From positions 806,001 to 870,000 of the forward strand of contig NC_134028.1 in NCBI RefSeq assembly GCF_964204645.1: 64,000 nucleotides of DNA. Reading direction: 5' to 3'. Position 1 is the first letter of the stretch, and each line of letters opens with the position of its first letter. Under the pieces are notes generated by a model. The model did no database searches and had not been told where the DNA came from. It worked only from the letters and a program-made list of their open reading frames with translations. Below, one piece after another: positions 11,601 through 41,764 of this stretch. The DNA is from Tubulanus polymorphus. Its lineage: Eukaryota; Nemertea; Palaeonemertea; Tubulaniformes; Tubulanidae. The position numbers and the translations under genes were made by a program.

Positions 11601-12631
11601 AGTTTGAGAGTCTTGAGCTGATGTTTATATCATATATATCCTGATAGCCATCTTCACGAATACAAGAGTTATAACGCAAAGTTATGAAATATTCATTTAC
11701 AATCCAGAACAAAGGGACAAATTAAGTAATAAGATTATATCGATAAAAACAAGGGGGTGATATACAACCATTAAAACAATTACAAGTTATTATTTCTCTC
11801 AAAAAAAGGTGAATATATCAGCTCAAGGAAACATTTTGGAATTTTTCTTTTCCCAGTGTGGGATCATTACAACATGGACTGAGAGTGTTTCATCAATAGT
11901 TATTCATCCTTATACACTGTATACCATTAAAACATATAATCACAATGTGTGTACTGTTCACAGAAGAGACACTTTGGTCCCATTCATTATTTCAACTGGA
12001 AACTTTACAAGTTCAGTAACAATTTGTTCACATTTGTTGTAAAACCAATCGAACTCATTTACGCTACATTGTATGTGACGTCTGTAAATAAATATCTTTT
12101 TTAATAGCACCAAAAACACTTTCATTCAGGAAACAATAATGAACGCATTCAGTTTTAAATCTACCCGATATAAAAAGCTTAACAGTAATAATCAGTTTAT
12201 TTTACTAGTTGAGCAAGAGACATGAACGCATTTATTACAAAGCTGTATATTGCAGTAAGAAGCTCATATCGATTACTAAATGCAAATAAACGTGAACATC
12301 GATTGAAGCAGTCTTTAAAACATTACATCTACAACATTTCAATCATGAACCAGGAAACACAGTCAGGGAGGGTTAGAGCTGCCTGAACCAAAGCGAAGAA
12401 CCATAAAACCATAAACAAGGTTCTTACTTCTCTAAATATATATATGTATATCGGTACGAGTTTATAGGATATTGAAATTAAGTAGACATCAAAATGTTCA
12501 TATACAATTAATCATTAAAATGTAAGTGATTTTAAGAGCTGCGAGTCAGAATCGTTTATTTATTTGTCTGCCATTTCTGCTGATATGAAGCATGATGTGA
12601 GTTGCGCTGAATGTGAGTCCGTAGAATGTTA
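8607..12631. other. Intergenic region between convergent TMEM220 and HIF1AN, no gene seen
   Basis: This should hold the 3' UTRs of both genes. It includes a TA run at 9237-9251, a CCTAA-rich degenerate stretch at 9800-9925, and a TTGA microsatellite at 10592-10617. The open frames here are short, AT-rich and lack family signatures or splice context. Confidence 0.5.
9800..9925. repeat. Degenerate CCCTAA-type repeats
   Basis: AACCCTA and TAGGGTTA hexamer-like motifs occur in both orientations within a short non-coding stretch. They look like interstitial telomere-like or SINE-tail sequence, too degenerate to assign. Confidence 0.45.
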
Positions 12632-14364
<1,733 letters not shown>

Positions 14365-15517
14365 ATTGATCCGAGAATTCAAACATGCCGCGAAGCTCGG
14401 CTCCAGTATCCCGCTGTCTCTTTGTCACGTCGTGGATGACGTGATTTTTGACATGTTTCGATGTTTTGGGTTGAACTAGTACTAAAATCTTTCAAAGCAA
14501 ATATGTTGACTCCGGCTGTAATAAATATCACACAAAAACAAAGGTCACGTAAACTTTTGTTGAAAATAATACTCATAGATATTGCCTTCAAACATTAGAA
14601 ATGAATCTAAGAATTACCATTTGAATCTTTGAAAATGAATTAGGATAGATTAATTCAAATTTCATTATACTGTACGTTGAATATTGGTTCGAATCCCATT
14701 TTAATCGGATCCGCTATAAAGATACCGGACTAAATTAACGCAATCTTCTGCGCATAACTCATATAGAACTGTACAAAACTAGCATTAGAAATGCATAAAA
14801 AGCTATGTTTTATTAGATTTTGAACAGAAGGCGTGGTTTGAATAAAGAAGTGTTAAAGGTTAAACCGCAACACACGAAGGATATAGGGCATTCTAAAGAG
14901 TTTGGAATTTCTGTTACGTGGAGTCCCGTGCCATCACATGAACAGCTCAGCCCAGTCATTTCGAGCCTTAATAAAAACAAAATCTTTATCTTGACAATAG
15001 GAAACGTCCATCCTTTAAAATATTCTAATATTTCACTCTTACGCTAAGTGTCGATGCAATATTAGTTTGATAAATGCACATGATAATCAGCCTGGTTCAT
15101 TTTGAATATTTCATCACTTAAAACCGTAAAAACTGCTCGATACCACCGACCTTAAACATTTCAAATCGTACATATCATTTGATGAAAGAAGTTGATTCAT
15201 AACAAAAGACAAAAACAACAATCACACTCCTATTCTTTAGTTGTTTATTTCTTAATTTTACATATTTTCCAGTTATAATATCCGCCGGTTCGTTTATGTC
15301 AATCAGGTGTGATTAGTATTGTATGAGGTACCGTCCCGAGAAATGCTCGAGTGGCCCGTTTACGTACCGAAGACTTTACACTGATTGATCTGTCAAACTG
15401 ATAAATAGATAAACGTGTGGCGGTGGTAGCAGTATCAGCGTTATTGAACCTCAGTCATATCGATGAGGGAGGAATTAAACTACTCTCAATAACAACAGAG
15501 ATACGGATCAGGAGAAA
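14365..15517. other. Divergent upstream region of HIF1AN and prominin
   Basis: This is about 1.15 kb with no convincing ORF. Close to HIF1AN there are several ACGT-core motifs: TCACGTCGTGG and GATGACGTGA near 14426-14445, and GTCACGT near 14542. Near the prominin start, 15420-15517 is probably its 5' UTR. Confidence 0.45.
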
Positions 15518-31000
<15,483 letters not shown>

Positions 31001-32328
31001 CTGTCTCTGAGTTTATGTTGAGGGGGTTGGCATGACTTAAAACTAACTACTTTTTACTACCAGAAACCATAGTATGACTAACTGACATCCGTGGTACCTG
31101 TCCTTCTGACCAATTTGACTTCCCCTTTGTTTATCTTCAAATTCTAAATCTGCCCTGATAACTTTCAAATTTATGAAACATATTATTCGACGGTCCACCA
31201 CTATGGGTGTTAGACCCGTCAAAGGTGAGAGTAAAATAGAGTTTTATTATTTCAAATTGAATTCTAGAATCATAAGAAAATTACTTGTAATTCATTTGAT
31301 TATTTCAAGTAATTTAGAATTTCTAATTTTGTGAATGATTCTTATGTAATCAATGAATCGAATGTTTTACTATAATTTGATTTTTTTAGTTTTCAGTTTG
31401 TTTTGTTCAAACCTACAACGATATGAATCAGCAATACTTGAATATAAATTTGAATTTAATTTGTTTTTTTAATTTTGAGTAATTGTCATTGTTTCATCAA
31501 TGGGTGTAATTGCTGCTGCTGCTCAAAGCATCTTGAATTCTAATCTGCTTCATTTGCTTGTATTTATGTAATGTATTTATGCTTTTCTAATCGTGATATA
31601 TTTGCATTATTTCATCTATATAGGTATCATTAAAATTATCATTAGATATTTTTTGTGTAAGTATTTCTAGTCCAGTACGTGTGTACTCTAACTCCCCCTG
31701 GTGGTGAACGGCTTCAAATGTACTGAGAATTTCACAATTAACACAACCACAATTTCCTTATAATTAATCGAACAATGTTTTGTCGTGTTAAATAATGGTT
31801 CTTGGTCAAGTTTCACGAAAAAGTTAAACACAATGTTTTGGTTTAATATCAATTGTTTACTTCATATGTTACACCACTGAAGGCAACAATAATATTAACC
31901 ATTTTAAGAACTTTTTCATGAAACTGCACATAAATCACCACGGTGTAATGATTATATCATCACTAATGACTTTCGGGTGAATTACCGTTTTTTTCAGCCT
32001 TGAAAACTTTTCACCAAAATCATTTATTATCATAGAATAAAATAAATCGATCAATAATACAATTATAGAATTTCACAATCAGATTCATCATCGCTAATTC
32101 AAATATTCAATTTGAAATTGTTTCGAGCTCAGACAGATGAAAAGGAGTTTACTTTATTCAATATATACATCTATATCCTTAAAAAGCTTATTCAAAGTAT
32201 ATAATTAAGGTTAAAAGTGTGTCATTGATTTTGAAATTAGATGAATTAATTACATGTAACAATTATTTGTTGGTAAAATCATCATTTATTTTATGGATAT
32301 TTAATTTGTTTTTTATCTCGTTTTACAG

Positions 32329-32365
32329 CAATCGGATGCGATCACCTCATCCTTACTATTACTAG
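32329..32365 (+). other. Candidate alternative terminal exon of prominin
   Basis: A strong acceptor (TTTTTTATCTCGTTTTACAG) is followed by a short open stretch. Joined in phase to the exon ending at 30225, it would encode N-N-R-M-R-S-P-H-P-Y-Y-Y and a stop. Its Pro/Tyr content matches the preceding tail (PPPQYSPPN). Confidence 0.35.
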
Positions 32366-32949
32366 TGGCTCCACCTGTTGGTTGACTGCTCAAACTACAC
32401 TGCTTCACCTCGCTGAGTGCCTTCAGTACAATAGTATCATCACATCATGTCATGTTTGTGTGCGTCGTAGCTAAACGTAGATGGAAACTGTGACGAATAC
32501 CGGAAAATATTCAAACTCAGATTGTGATCACTCAAATATGGTCACAGATTGTGAGCTGTGGAACACCCCCTCACTGGGATCTTCCTCACTGGGTTACCCC
32601 CCTCACTGGGATCTTCCTCACTGGGTTACCCCCTCACTGGAATACTCCATCAGATTTCAGTATATTTCATGAGCCGAGTTGTTTAGGATTGGTGTTGCTG
32701 ATGGTGCTATATTTCTAACAGGGTGGCGATTGCTCACACCTAGCGTTGAGCGGTGCTCTTGCATGGCGCTAGTGTGGCTCATATGGTGTTTTTGCGTCCA
32801 TTGTTTTCATCGTCAATAGTGATAACCGATGTTTTGAATATTTATTTATTTTTGTCGTTTGTTTTTCAACGGATACTATAGAGCGTTCATAAACTAATTT
32901 TCAAGCATCATTGATGAAATATTTTATTCCTATTAAAACTATAGTGTGT

Positions 32950-33093
32950 TCATTCAGTTTTATCTTTGCAATCTACGCATTCATGACATACTCGCTGACA
33001 TTCATTGCACTCCATACATGGCTCAGTTTCACAATTAACCCTTTTATTGCAAACTCCTACTACGAGAGGATGTAATTCAGTAATTAATGCTCG
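32950..33093 (-). pseudogene. Cys-rich coding relic (CxxC repeats)
   Basis: A minus-strand open stretch of 47 codons ends at a TGA at 32950. It contains eight Cys in the pattern C-x6-C-x5-C-x2-C-x2-C-x4-C-x2-C-x2-C. Upstream, across one TAA (33094-33096), the same frame continues with a basic, charged peptide (IDEMRRELNNIELYKQ) for another 35-40 codons. I do not recognise the family. A decayed gene or transposon fragment is the simplest reading; an exon of an unmodelled gene is possible. Confidence 0.35.
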
Positions 33094-36007
33094 TTAAACT
33101 GGGCTTTGTTTATAGAGTTCAATGTTGTTTAGTTCTCTACGCATTTCATCAATTTTTGTTTTGCTTTGCCAGGAGTGATTTCTGAATGTACGAAATCGAA
33201 ATTTGTAAATAGCTCAATCTATGATAATGAAAATAACATTTACATTTATACGTTCCCTTTACATTTATACGGCTCCTTTACATTAATTCTACTCATTTCT
33301 AACGAACTATTAGGTTTATTATTGAAGTCAGATTTTGTGTAGAATACTTCGCATTCAGAAGTTTATCTGATCATCTGTGATTTTATAGAGTGATTTTAAC
33401 GTTATTATCTTTTATTAGACATTGCCTCTTTCATTGCCGCGAGGAATTATAATCATTGCACAAAATGTAGGACTGGAACCTAATTATACCCTTAAATAAT
33501 ATTTTGCAAATCCTCTCCATGAGTGCAAAATATGTTTTCTTTTTACTCCCGCTAGAACTGGAGTGGAGCCTCCTCATGATTTAGTGCAATTTTGATAATC
33601 ATCATCAATTTTCTTAGATGTACAAATTATGCATATTTTAATTTGTGTAGTTATGAATATATTGTTAAACTCTGACACTATTTTATTTCCTTACATCACA
33701 AACACACGTTTTACTGGTATACACTCAGTTTCTATGCAATGTGAATTTAATCAAATCATTCCTAAACAATTGTATTCATTATAAAGCTGTATTAATGAAA
33801 ATTTGCTTATTTGCGTTCATTACTATAAATATAAAGGTAAAACATTGGGTGAAAATGACATTGTATTTATTAACATACGTTGCCTCTTAATTTTATATCA
33901 ATATCGATATCACTTAATTACTGTACAAATTGTCTTTCATGTCAGAGAGTAGAGAATATTGTTCAACTGGAACTGTACTTGACATCAATACTGACAAAAT
34001 ACCTGTACACCTCATGAGGTAGAGCTGTACTGGTACATTCTACCCTGCCTTGCGGTGAAATAGTCGATGAAACTAGAACTTCATTTCAGTAAAAATTATG
34101 TTGAAGACTTATGTATTACTGGTATTACAAAAGTATATTACAAAAGGTATTACCGCTATAAGTAAACAACTTGATGTATATTTGTCTGCAGCAGAGTTGA
34201 ACCCATTAATGAATGAAGCCTGTTTATAATAATGAATACAGAACATTTGACAATATTTACCGGTACGATACATCTGTGTGTAATTTTGATTATGTTTAAA
34301 TCATATAATTTATACATCTCACGTGCAGCTTGGCACATGATTAGATTTTGTACATTATGTTGGTTATGTCATTATGTATGTATGTACATAGTCATTATAG
34401 AGGGATTGTGGCGTAATAACTACCAAATATGGGAGTATTTCATTATATTTAGTCCAGTGAGTTATGTATATATATTGCCGTGGTCGCTGTGTGACTTGCA
34501 AATGTTGTTACTTGACCTCACATTTTGAAGGTCATCACTTGACCTTCATAATTAAATTTCAGCCCATGCTTCAAAATCTATTTCATATTTTTGCCAAAAT
34601 ATGCACAAAATACAATGAATTTTGCCCATGCATCATTTCACTCAATTAGAGGCTGTGTTTTGCTGGCAGTAGCTCCCATAGGACATTCGGTACAGTAGTT
34701 ATTTAGTGCAATTCCTCAACGATTTATACACAGACTAATCAAAAACAAAACAACGAATTTTACAATTATTAATATTTATTTCAATCAGACATTTTGGAAA
34801 AACTTTTTGATGTCGGGTTTTTATGTCTTGTGCAGAATGTAATCATGATTTCTATTGTTGAACAATTTCGAGAAAAGTTCCAAATAAAATCCATCTTTTA
34901 ATCTGGATTTGCTGCTGCTGCTCTTGCTGAAATCTATTGAATTTTCAGTATTAGAATCAAACAGCTCAAAGTTTATAGGTCCAAAGTATATTTACATCTA
35001 TTGAATACTGACATGATTCATACTATACTAAATATTGTCTTGATTTTTTGTGCTCACAGTAATTTACGAAAATTTCTAAATCTAGATTTTATAATCGAGC
35101 GTCGAAAATTTGATCTCGTGATATTTTGTAATTCATACTTATGAAATTTTCTATCGTGTAATTTGTGCACCGTGTCTGAAGACAACGTCGAGAACGTTGT
35201 GTATTTTTTGTACTGTTTTGAAGATAGAAAATTCACTGCTGTCAATAAGAAGTGTTTGTAATACGTTCAGGTTGTGAATTACGTCCTATTTCATCGCGTT
35301 CATATTTCACAATATTTGCAATGAACAGTATTAGAAAAATAGATTGGTAAATGGATATAGCTACTGTGTAAGCTTCATTCTGTAAACTGGTTAAAACAGA
35401 GGTTTTAACTATGTATAGCACCGCCTTATTAGAGTTATCTACGTATCCCATGACACAAGGGTTCATTCACAATAGATATACATATAATATTTGATGTTGA
35501 AATGATGACTTATGCTATGAATTTTGTACTGATCGATGTAACTCTGTATCAATGGAACCATGTACGCAAATATTCTCCTATTTATTGCTTCACATGATGA
35601 AGTATATATACAGGTCCGTGCCGAGGGGGGTCCAGGGATAGCGAACAAACCCCCTTTTATTTTCATGTTCAAGTAATCCATTATCAAATGATTTATTCAG
35701 GTACTGAGGAGGATCCTATTTAAGATCTGTCTTTTTTCAAAAGGAAAGTGCCCCTTTTCACGGGAAAAGGTGCCCTTGTTCTTGAAATAGAACAGCCCCT
35801 CAAAAAAGCCTGGCACAGGCCTGGTATATATCACACTATTATATAGTTTGTATGTCCGTCAGAATAGAGCTTGATTTTATGACCAACGCGCGTCACTAGA
35901 TTCCATCGTCGTTCGTAGCTTATTTCCTTCCCAATATCCAGTGAATTATTAGAGACAACATTTTAATGATTTCTGAATGAAATCTGTGGATTTCTTGTCC
36001 AAGACCA

Positions 36008-36136
36008 GGTCCCAGCTGCACAGTCGCGACTTTAAGTCCAAAAGTGGTCTTAACTCGTAAGGTCTTAAGTTGTTAGAATTGGCTATAAAACTAAGTTGGT
36101 CTTAGACTAGTCTTAAATGTAAGCCATGACTGCAAC
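36008..36136 (-). mobile_element. Small TIR element, CAGTTGCACAGTC family
   Basis: It begins CCCAGCTGCACAGTCGCGAC and ends in GCCATGACTGCAACTAGCAA, with CTTAAGTTGTTAGAATTGGC inside. This is the reverse orientation of the copies at 18895-19030 and 62195-62315. Confidence 0.6.
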
Positions 36137-37369
36137 TAGCAACTGATTATTTTCATTAGATATATTTGAACCATTCCGACCCAATTTTAATACCAAAATA
36201 TCTGAGGTAATTAATGAAACGTTATTTACTGTATGTGTATAGTGAGGTTGTATATTTATTTATTATACTCTATGTAGCTCCGTCCCCTGAGAGTGGAATA
36301 GACTGTATGTGACTCTACTAGGAAGAGATGGCCGACTCTATAAATCTCCTTATGACATCACCACTGACTTGAACAACAACTAAATTACGTAGGTTTTTCT
36401 GATGTATCAGGTTGCAGGTTTTATGGAGGTTGACATCTTTTCTCGAAGAGAATGTATTGATTGAAGGAGGGGCAGAAATAATACATTAAATATAATTATT
36501 TTAATATTTATTATAATCTGCGTTGTAATGAACCACACGTAACTACTATTATATGAAATAAAAACAATTGTTAAAGTCACAATTTATTTGAATAAAGTAA
36601 GAAATGGATCAAATTTCGCTAGGATGTTAATTTTTTTGTCTGGACGTTTAAAGAAATTCGAAAAGAACTTCCTCGCGAAACTGCAGCCTGGAACCACTCT
36701 CGTGGAAATAGTGCTGGAAAATAAAATGGCGGCTTTTTGAATGGTAGAAAGGTTCCACAGAGCCTACCACCTCATGTAAATTGGTTTTCACTAATTTGAA
36801 AACTTCTTTTATTAAGTTTAGATTGGATAAGTTCTGTTGATGTATCTTAAACGTGGTTGTCAAGAAGCCCCGTCCTCGGTTAAACATCATCATCTCTATT
36901 TGACCTAACTCTGTCCTAGATCAGACATCCTCACATGGAATACGAGTGTAGCCTCGTCCCGGGTCAAACTTCCTCATTTGTCCATAATTCAAGGAATAAA
37001 ATCATCATTTATTACAATACGTTATATTCTTTATACGTTAAACGTATTCTAATACAATCTTATAATATATAGTTATTGTATAAATTAATGGAAAGCATTG
37101 AATAGAAAGAAACAATTAATAATAAACATATATATATATAAACATAATAGACATTTCATCAGAAAAGTACAAAAGAACATTACTGTTTAAAAAGCATAGT
37201 TAATTATAATAATGGTAACTACTGAATCAAATACATGTACAATAATAATACCTGTTTATACAGGGGTAACTGGAGCACGGCCCTGATTAATACATTACCA
37301 AGCAAGAGGCACAGTAAAAGAATTCTATGGCTTAACTACAAAATAAGTATTCAGTTTTAAATGTTTTGA

Positions 37370-40300
37370 TTAATCGGCCATTTTAACCGATTTCGCATTT
37401 TCCACGTCGAACATCGGATCCCGTTTGAGATATTTGCGTCCGGTGAGAAAATAAAACACGTTGAGAATCTCTTCACCGCTGGTTAAACCGCTGACTGGAG
37501 CATGCGAGAAAAACGCCCACGTCTCTCCTTTAGAGATCGTGTTTAACTGCCATTTTAATACGTATAAACTCATAGCGAGAGTAATAACCGTCAGATAAAC
37601 ACAACCCATAATCCAACCTTCGAGAGAGAAAACTGACATCAGTAGATTATCGGGATGTTTAATAGTAGCGAACGCGTAAACCGAACCGAGAAATAAAAAC
37701 CCAGCGATTATCGTAACAATCGTGTAATAGAGGAACGCGCAGTGGTTCCTGTCACCGATACAACGCATAAAAAACAAACAATGATGATCGAGATTGTTCA
37801 CACATTTACGACAAAGACGACAATGTTTCGTTAGAACTGGTTGAATTATCTGAAACAAAACATTCATCGAAGTAAAACTGATGAGAAGATTTTGACGTTT
37901 TGACAATGCTATGAACAAAGTCAACTTGTCCAGGGAACAGGGAAATATATCTGCGTTGAAAATACCTCAGTCAAAACTTCTAAATCGTCTATTAATCAGG
38001 GTTATTGATATCTGCAGATATCAGTTGAATCAGACAGTAATTTATACCATACAGGTTTGTGTCGTTATACGTACCTCGCATTCAGAACAGAATCTTTCTG
38101 AAGGAACGAGTCCAATAGCGATATCTCTAACTGTAAACTCACCACTAACGTGATCTTTTACCGCAGATCGAGTCTCAAAACCTTCAAATACAAACACATC
38201 ATTATCAGGCTTTCTCTTTAGTTATACAAGCAATTCCGCTTCTAATGGATTCCTTCCACTGATATTTAAACCTTTATACCGTTAACTGTTTTACATTTTG
38301 TCCCAATTTCAAGTAGGAACAAATAGTGATTGCATAATGATGAAACGAATTAATACCAGTGACTGAATTCAGTCTGCAGCTTCTCTAGGATCAGTCTCAC
38401 AGTTGTTGATTTAGACTATTTTAAGTTAACTACCAGTAGTTCATTCCCAATGTTTTAACTTCAAGAGTCAAATCCTGAATTCTATACCGGTAACTGTTAT
38501 TTTACCTGGATCTTGAGTAGCGATTTTCAAACACAAATATAGATAGATGGGAGCAGTGATTATTACAGGGATCACTATCGGATATAGAAACTGTTTATAA
38601 ATTACTGAATCATTCGTTAAGGTCATCATTCATTTATACCGCGACAAATCATCGTAATAGTTTCTAGTTTGAAAGGATACTCGGCAAAATATGAATCAGA
38701 AAACAGAGCAGTAACTGAAGCTGTCCTCCAAAATATCCGCCCAGCTGTGAGGGACACGCCCATCTGAAATAATACAATAATATCTGTAAACAATTCCAGA
38801 AAATGTCTGATTGAGAAGAAGAAAGTATAGAAATAACGTACTGAGACATATGAGTCATTCGATGACCGTCCGTCCAAATCCGATAAATCAAACTTATCAC
38901 AACTAATAACATGACTAAACCTTGACTTTCAGAGAGAACGTACTGTAAACCAGTAACAACGCATCCAAATATAACAAACGACATCAGTAGCTTCCAGTAG
39001 TATAGAAATACAGGTCCTCTCGGGTACGAGTTCCTGTCTGATTTCAGTAACGGTTCAATCTTCTGTATCAGTGCTGTATTACTGAAATACATAATATAAC
39101 ATAAACAGTTCATCACTCAATCGAACTGACTTTCTCAACTGATTCCTTAACAACGGATTCTGATGCAGATTATTTGCAGGCGATGTTAGATTTTACCTTG
39201 GAGTGTTATTAGCTCGAGTATAATCTATCGGAGTCATTCCTTCGTTGTTTTTAATATGAATCGCTTTATTTCCGGCGACTTCCAACAATCTCCATACGTT
39301 CATTGAATTACCGTTTTTACAAGCGTAATGCATCGCGGTATTACCGAATTCATCTTGATTCATCGGGTCACAACGCTGCTGCCATCAAAATACAGTATAT
39401 TAACAACTTTCACTTTCTCAAAATAACACATTTTAAACTGTCTGAACTGACCTGATTTTTCAGTATATATTTCACAGCCTCTAGATGTCCGTGTGAACAC
39501 AGTACGTGGAGAGGAGTCATCCCGTTTATATCTGCCACTTTTAAACTCAAATTACAAACTGTCGATAGAAAATGTAGCGTCAACCTGAAATAGAAATTAA
39601 TCAAATAAGTTTCTAATCATATTCCTTACTCATATTCCTTACTCCCCTATCCACCCGAGCAGCCGGGGATCTCCCCCCAGCTGCCGGGGGATCTCCCTCC
39701 AAGCAGCCGGGGATTTCTCCCCAGCGGTCAGGGATCTCCCCCAGCAGCCGGGGATGTCTACTCCAGCAGCCAGGGATCTCTCCCCCAGCAGCCGGGGATC
39801 TCCCCCCAGCAGCCGGGGATCTCTCCCCCAGCAGCCGGGGATCTCTCCCCAGCGGTCAGGGATCTCCCCCAGCAGCCGGGGATGTCTACTCCAGCAGCCA
39901 GGGATCTCTCCCCCAGCAGCCAGGGATCTCCCCCCAGCAGCCGGGGATCTCTCCCCCAGCAGCCGGGGATCTCTCCCCAGCGGTTGAGGGATGAGTTCTG
40001 ATACTTACACACTACCCCCGACACACGCATGCAGCACAGCTCCACGGTTGACTTTATCCACTGAGTTTAGATCAGCTCCACGCTCCAGTAACATGTGAAT
40101 AAAACCTATATTTCCATTTCTACAAGCGAACATTAACGGAGTCTCGAGGAAATCATTCACACAGTTTACATCGGCGTTCAGGTGCAGCAGCATCTGCAGA
40201 ATCTTAGCATCTGTTCGTAGAGTCGCTTTATGTAGAGCAGTTAAACCATGCCAACCTACAATATAAACCCATACTACTGCTTACTAGATGAGTAGGGGAG

Positions 40301-40596
40301 GTATACCACCACACAGGGGCGGGGGGTGGGGGGACAGAGGGAGTTAAAACTGTACCTTTATCATTTATGGCTCCTCTATTTTGCATAATCATAAACATCA
40401 CCTCTTGCGCGTTACCCCCGGAAACAGCATCAATTAAACTGGGGAACTGTCTGATATCAGCAGCAGGCGCCTGCAGCATCCCTCCTGCTGCAGCAGCAGG
40501 GAGGATGTGATTACCCAGTTGTATCTGATGATGATTACAGCACTCCTCATCTCCTCCTCCTGCTCCGTGCTGATGATGATGAGATTGATGAAACAT
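37370..40596 (-). CDS. ZDHHC17-like: Ankyrin-repeat DHHC palmitoyltransferase (HIP14/ZDHHC13-17 type)
   Basis: Exons 40596-40356, 40255-40009, 39584-39452, 39378-39197, 39081-38842, 38763-38681, 38604-38495, 38215-38075 and 37849-37370 give about 618 aa (HIP14 632). The enzyme is a multi-pass Golgi/endomembrane S-acyltransferase that transfers palmitate to Cys of target proteins. The N-terminus is His- and Ala-rich, followed by about six ankyrin repeats (GLTALHKAT, TPLMFACRNGN, TPLHVLCSHGH, NTAMHYACKNGN). Membrane segments come next, then the DPG motif. The Cys-rich domain reads ERFCSECE, TKHCRLCRKC, NLDHHC, with the catalytic D-H-H-C intact. The start is the first ATG in the open frame (MFHQSHHH); an upstream in-frame codon is not ATG. 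The donor after DPG is uncertain: phase requires a weak GTTACC site at 38494, while the stronger GTAAAA site at 38505 would break the frame. Confidence 0.88.
39655..39990. repeat. Minisatellite (CCCCAGCAGCCGGGGATCTCT, about 21-22 bp)
   Basis: About fifteen copies lie in the ZDHHC intron between its second and third exons. They are organised in a higher-order block (CAGCGGTCAGGGATCTCC and GGGGATGTCTACTCC variants repeat together). Confidence 0.9.
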
Positions 40597-40784
40597 GTTT
40601 AACCGATACTGAATATCATCAGATACAAAAAAACTTTGACATATACACTCAATAAATTCCAATTCAATTCATTTCCTCATGCTCCACACACATCGCGCGA
40701 GTTACATTCATTGTAACCGCACGGCAACACTCACGTGCCAGGGCTAGCCTTGCTTGCGTAGACTGGTTACCGGTCTCTATCCAG

Positions 40785-41232
40785 GCCAACACTTAGGGTT
40801 ACTGCGTTTATTAAAGAGGCCAACACTAGGGTTTCTGCGTTTATTAACAAGGCCAACACTAGGGTTACTGCGTTTATTGACCAGGCCAACACTAGGGTTA
40901 CTACGTTTATTGACCAGGCCAACACTAGGGTTACTACGTTTATTGACCAGGCCAACACAAGGATTTCTCCGTTTATTGTCCAGGCCAACACTAGGGTTAC
41001 TACGTTTATTGACAGGCCAACACTAGGGTTACTGCGTTTATTAAACAGGCCAACACTAGGGTTACTACGTTTATTGACAGGCCAACACTAGGGTAACTGC
41101 GTTTATTAAACAGGCCAACACTAGGGTTACTACGTTTATTGACCAGGCCAACAATAGGGTTTCCGCGCTTATCAAACAGGCCAATACTAGGGTTACTGCG
41201 TTTATTCATCAGGCCAACACTAGGGTAACTGC
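40785..41232. repeat. 33-bp minisatellite (AGGCCAACACTAGGGTTACT...)
   Basis: About thirteen copies, each with AACACTAGGGTTACTGCG or ACTACG and TTTATTGACC or TTTATTAAAC. The unit length is divisible by three, so both strands show false open frames of an 11-residue repeat. Confidence 0.93.
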
Positions 41233-41764
41233 TATTAAGTTGCTTCCTTCCTTTTTGAGATTGACAATCGGTGACAAATCAAAATGTTTTTTTACAACGA
41301 CATTTATTCATTTAAACATGATATGATACGTCATTGATTGCTGTTAGCTCAGACCGAAGAATGCGCGGGTTAATGATAAAAATAATAGTAATAATTTCTG
41401 TTCTTTTCTTTTATAGTGCATTACCATAATATAATCACTGTGCTTTACAATCTTTACAATATAATTAAGACAACAGAACAGAAATATTGAAACAATGCTT
41501 TAAAAAAAGCACAATTAATAATAAGGTCATGGAAAATAGGTGCGTTTTTAAAAAGATATGTTTTGAAATTTAATCAAAAATATTCAAGTGTAAGATTTAA
41601 CTTGAGCAGGAATCGCATTCCAAAGTCTTGGACCAGCAAGCTTTTGCCAAAGTTGAGGTCTGATGTTGGCTTGACAAATTGCTTTGAGCGACTAGAGCGA
41701 AGGGATCGTGTATGTACACAATAAACACGAAGAAGTGACTTGAGGAGCAGCGGCTAAAGAGATG

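Larger units (their letters stand above)
31001..37369. other. Gene-poor interval: prominin 3' UTR, relics and repeats
   Basis: The left part should be prominin 3' UTR and includes a possible alternative last exon (32329-32365) and a CTCACTGGG tandem repeat (32563-32640). A Cys-rich coding relic lies at 32950-33093 on the minus strand and a TIR element at 36008-36136. The right end is 3' of the ZDHHC gene. Other open frames (for example near 34232-34528 and 35054-35687) are AT-rich with no recognisable domain. Confidence 0.5.

Noticed and set aside
36648-36893. 81-codon minus-strand frame in the gene-poor interval
   Set aside because: Biased composition without a recognisable motif; too little to call a gene or a transposon protein.
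40754-41209. Repeated LLRLLTRPTLG and VNKRSNPSVGL frames
   Set aside because: A 33-bp minisatellite keeps frames open on both strands by chance.
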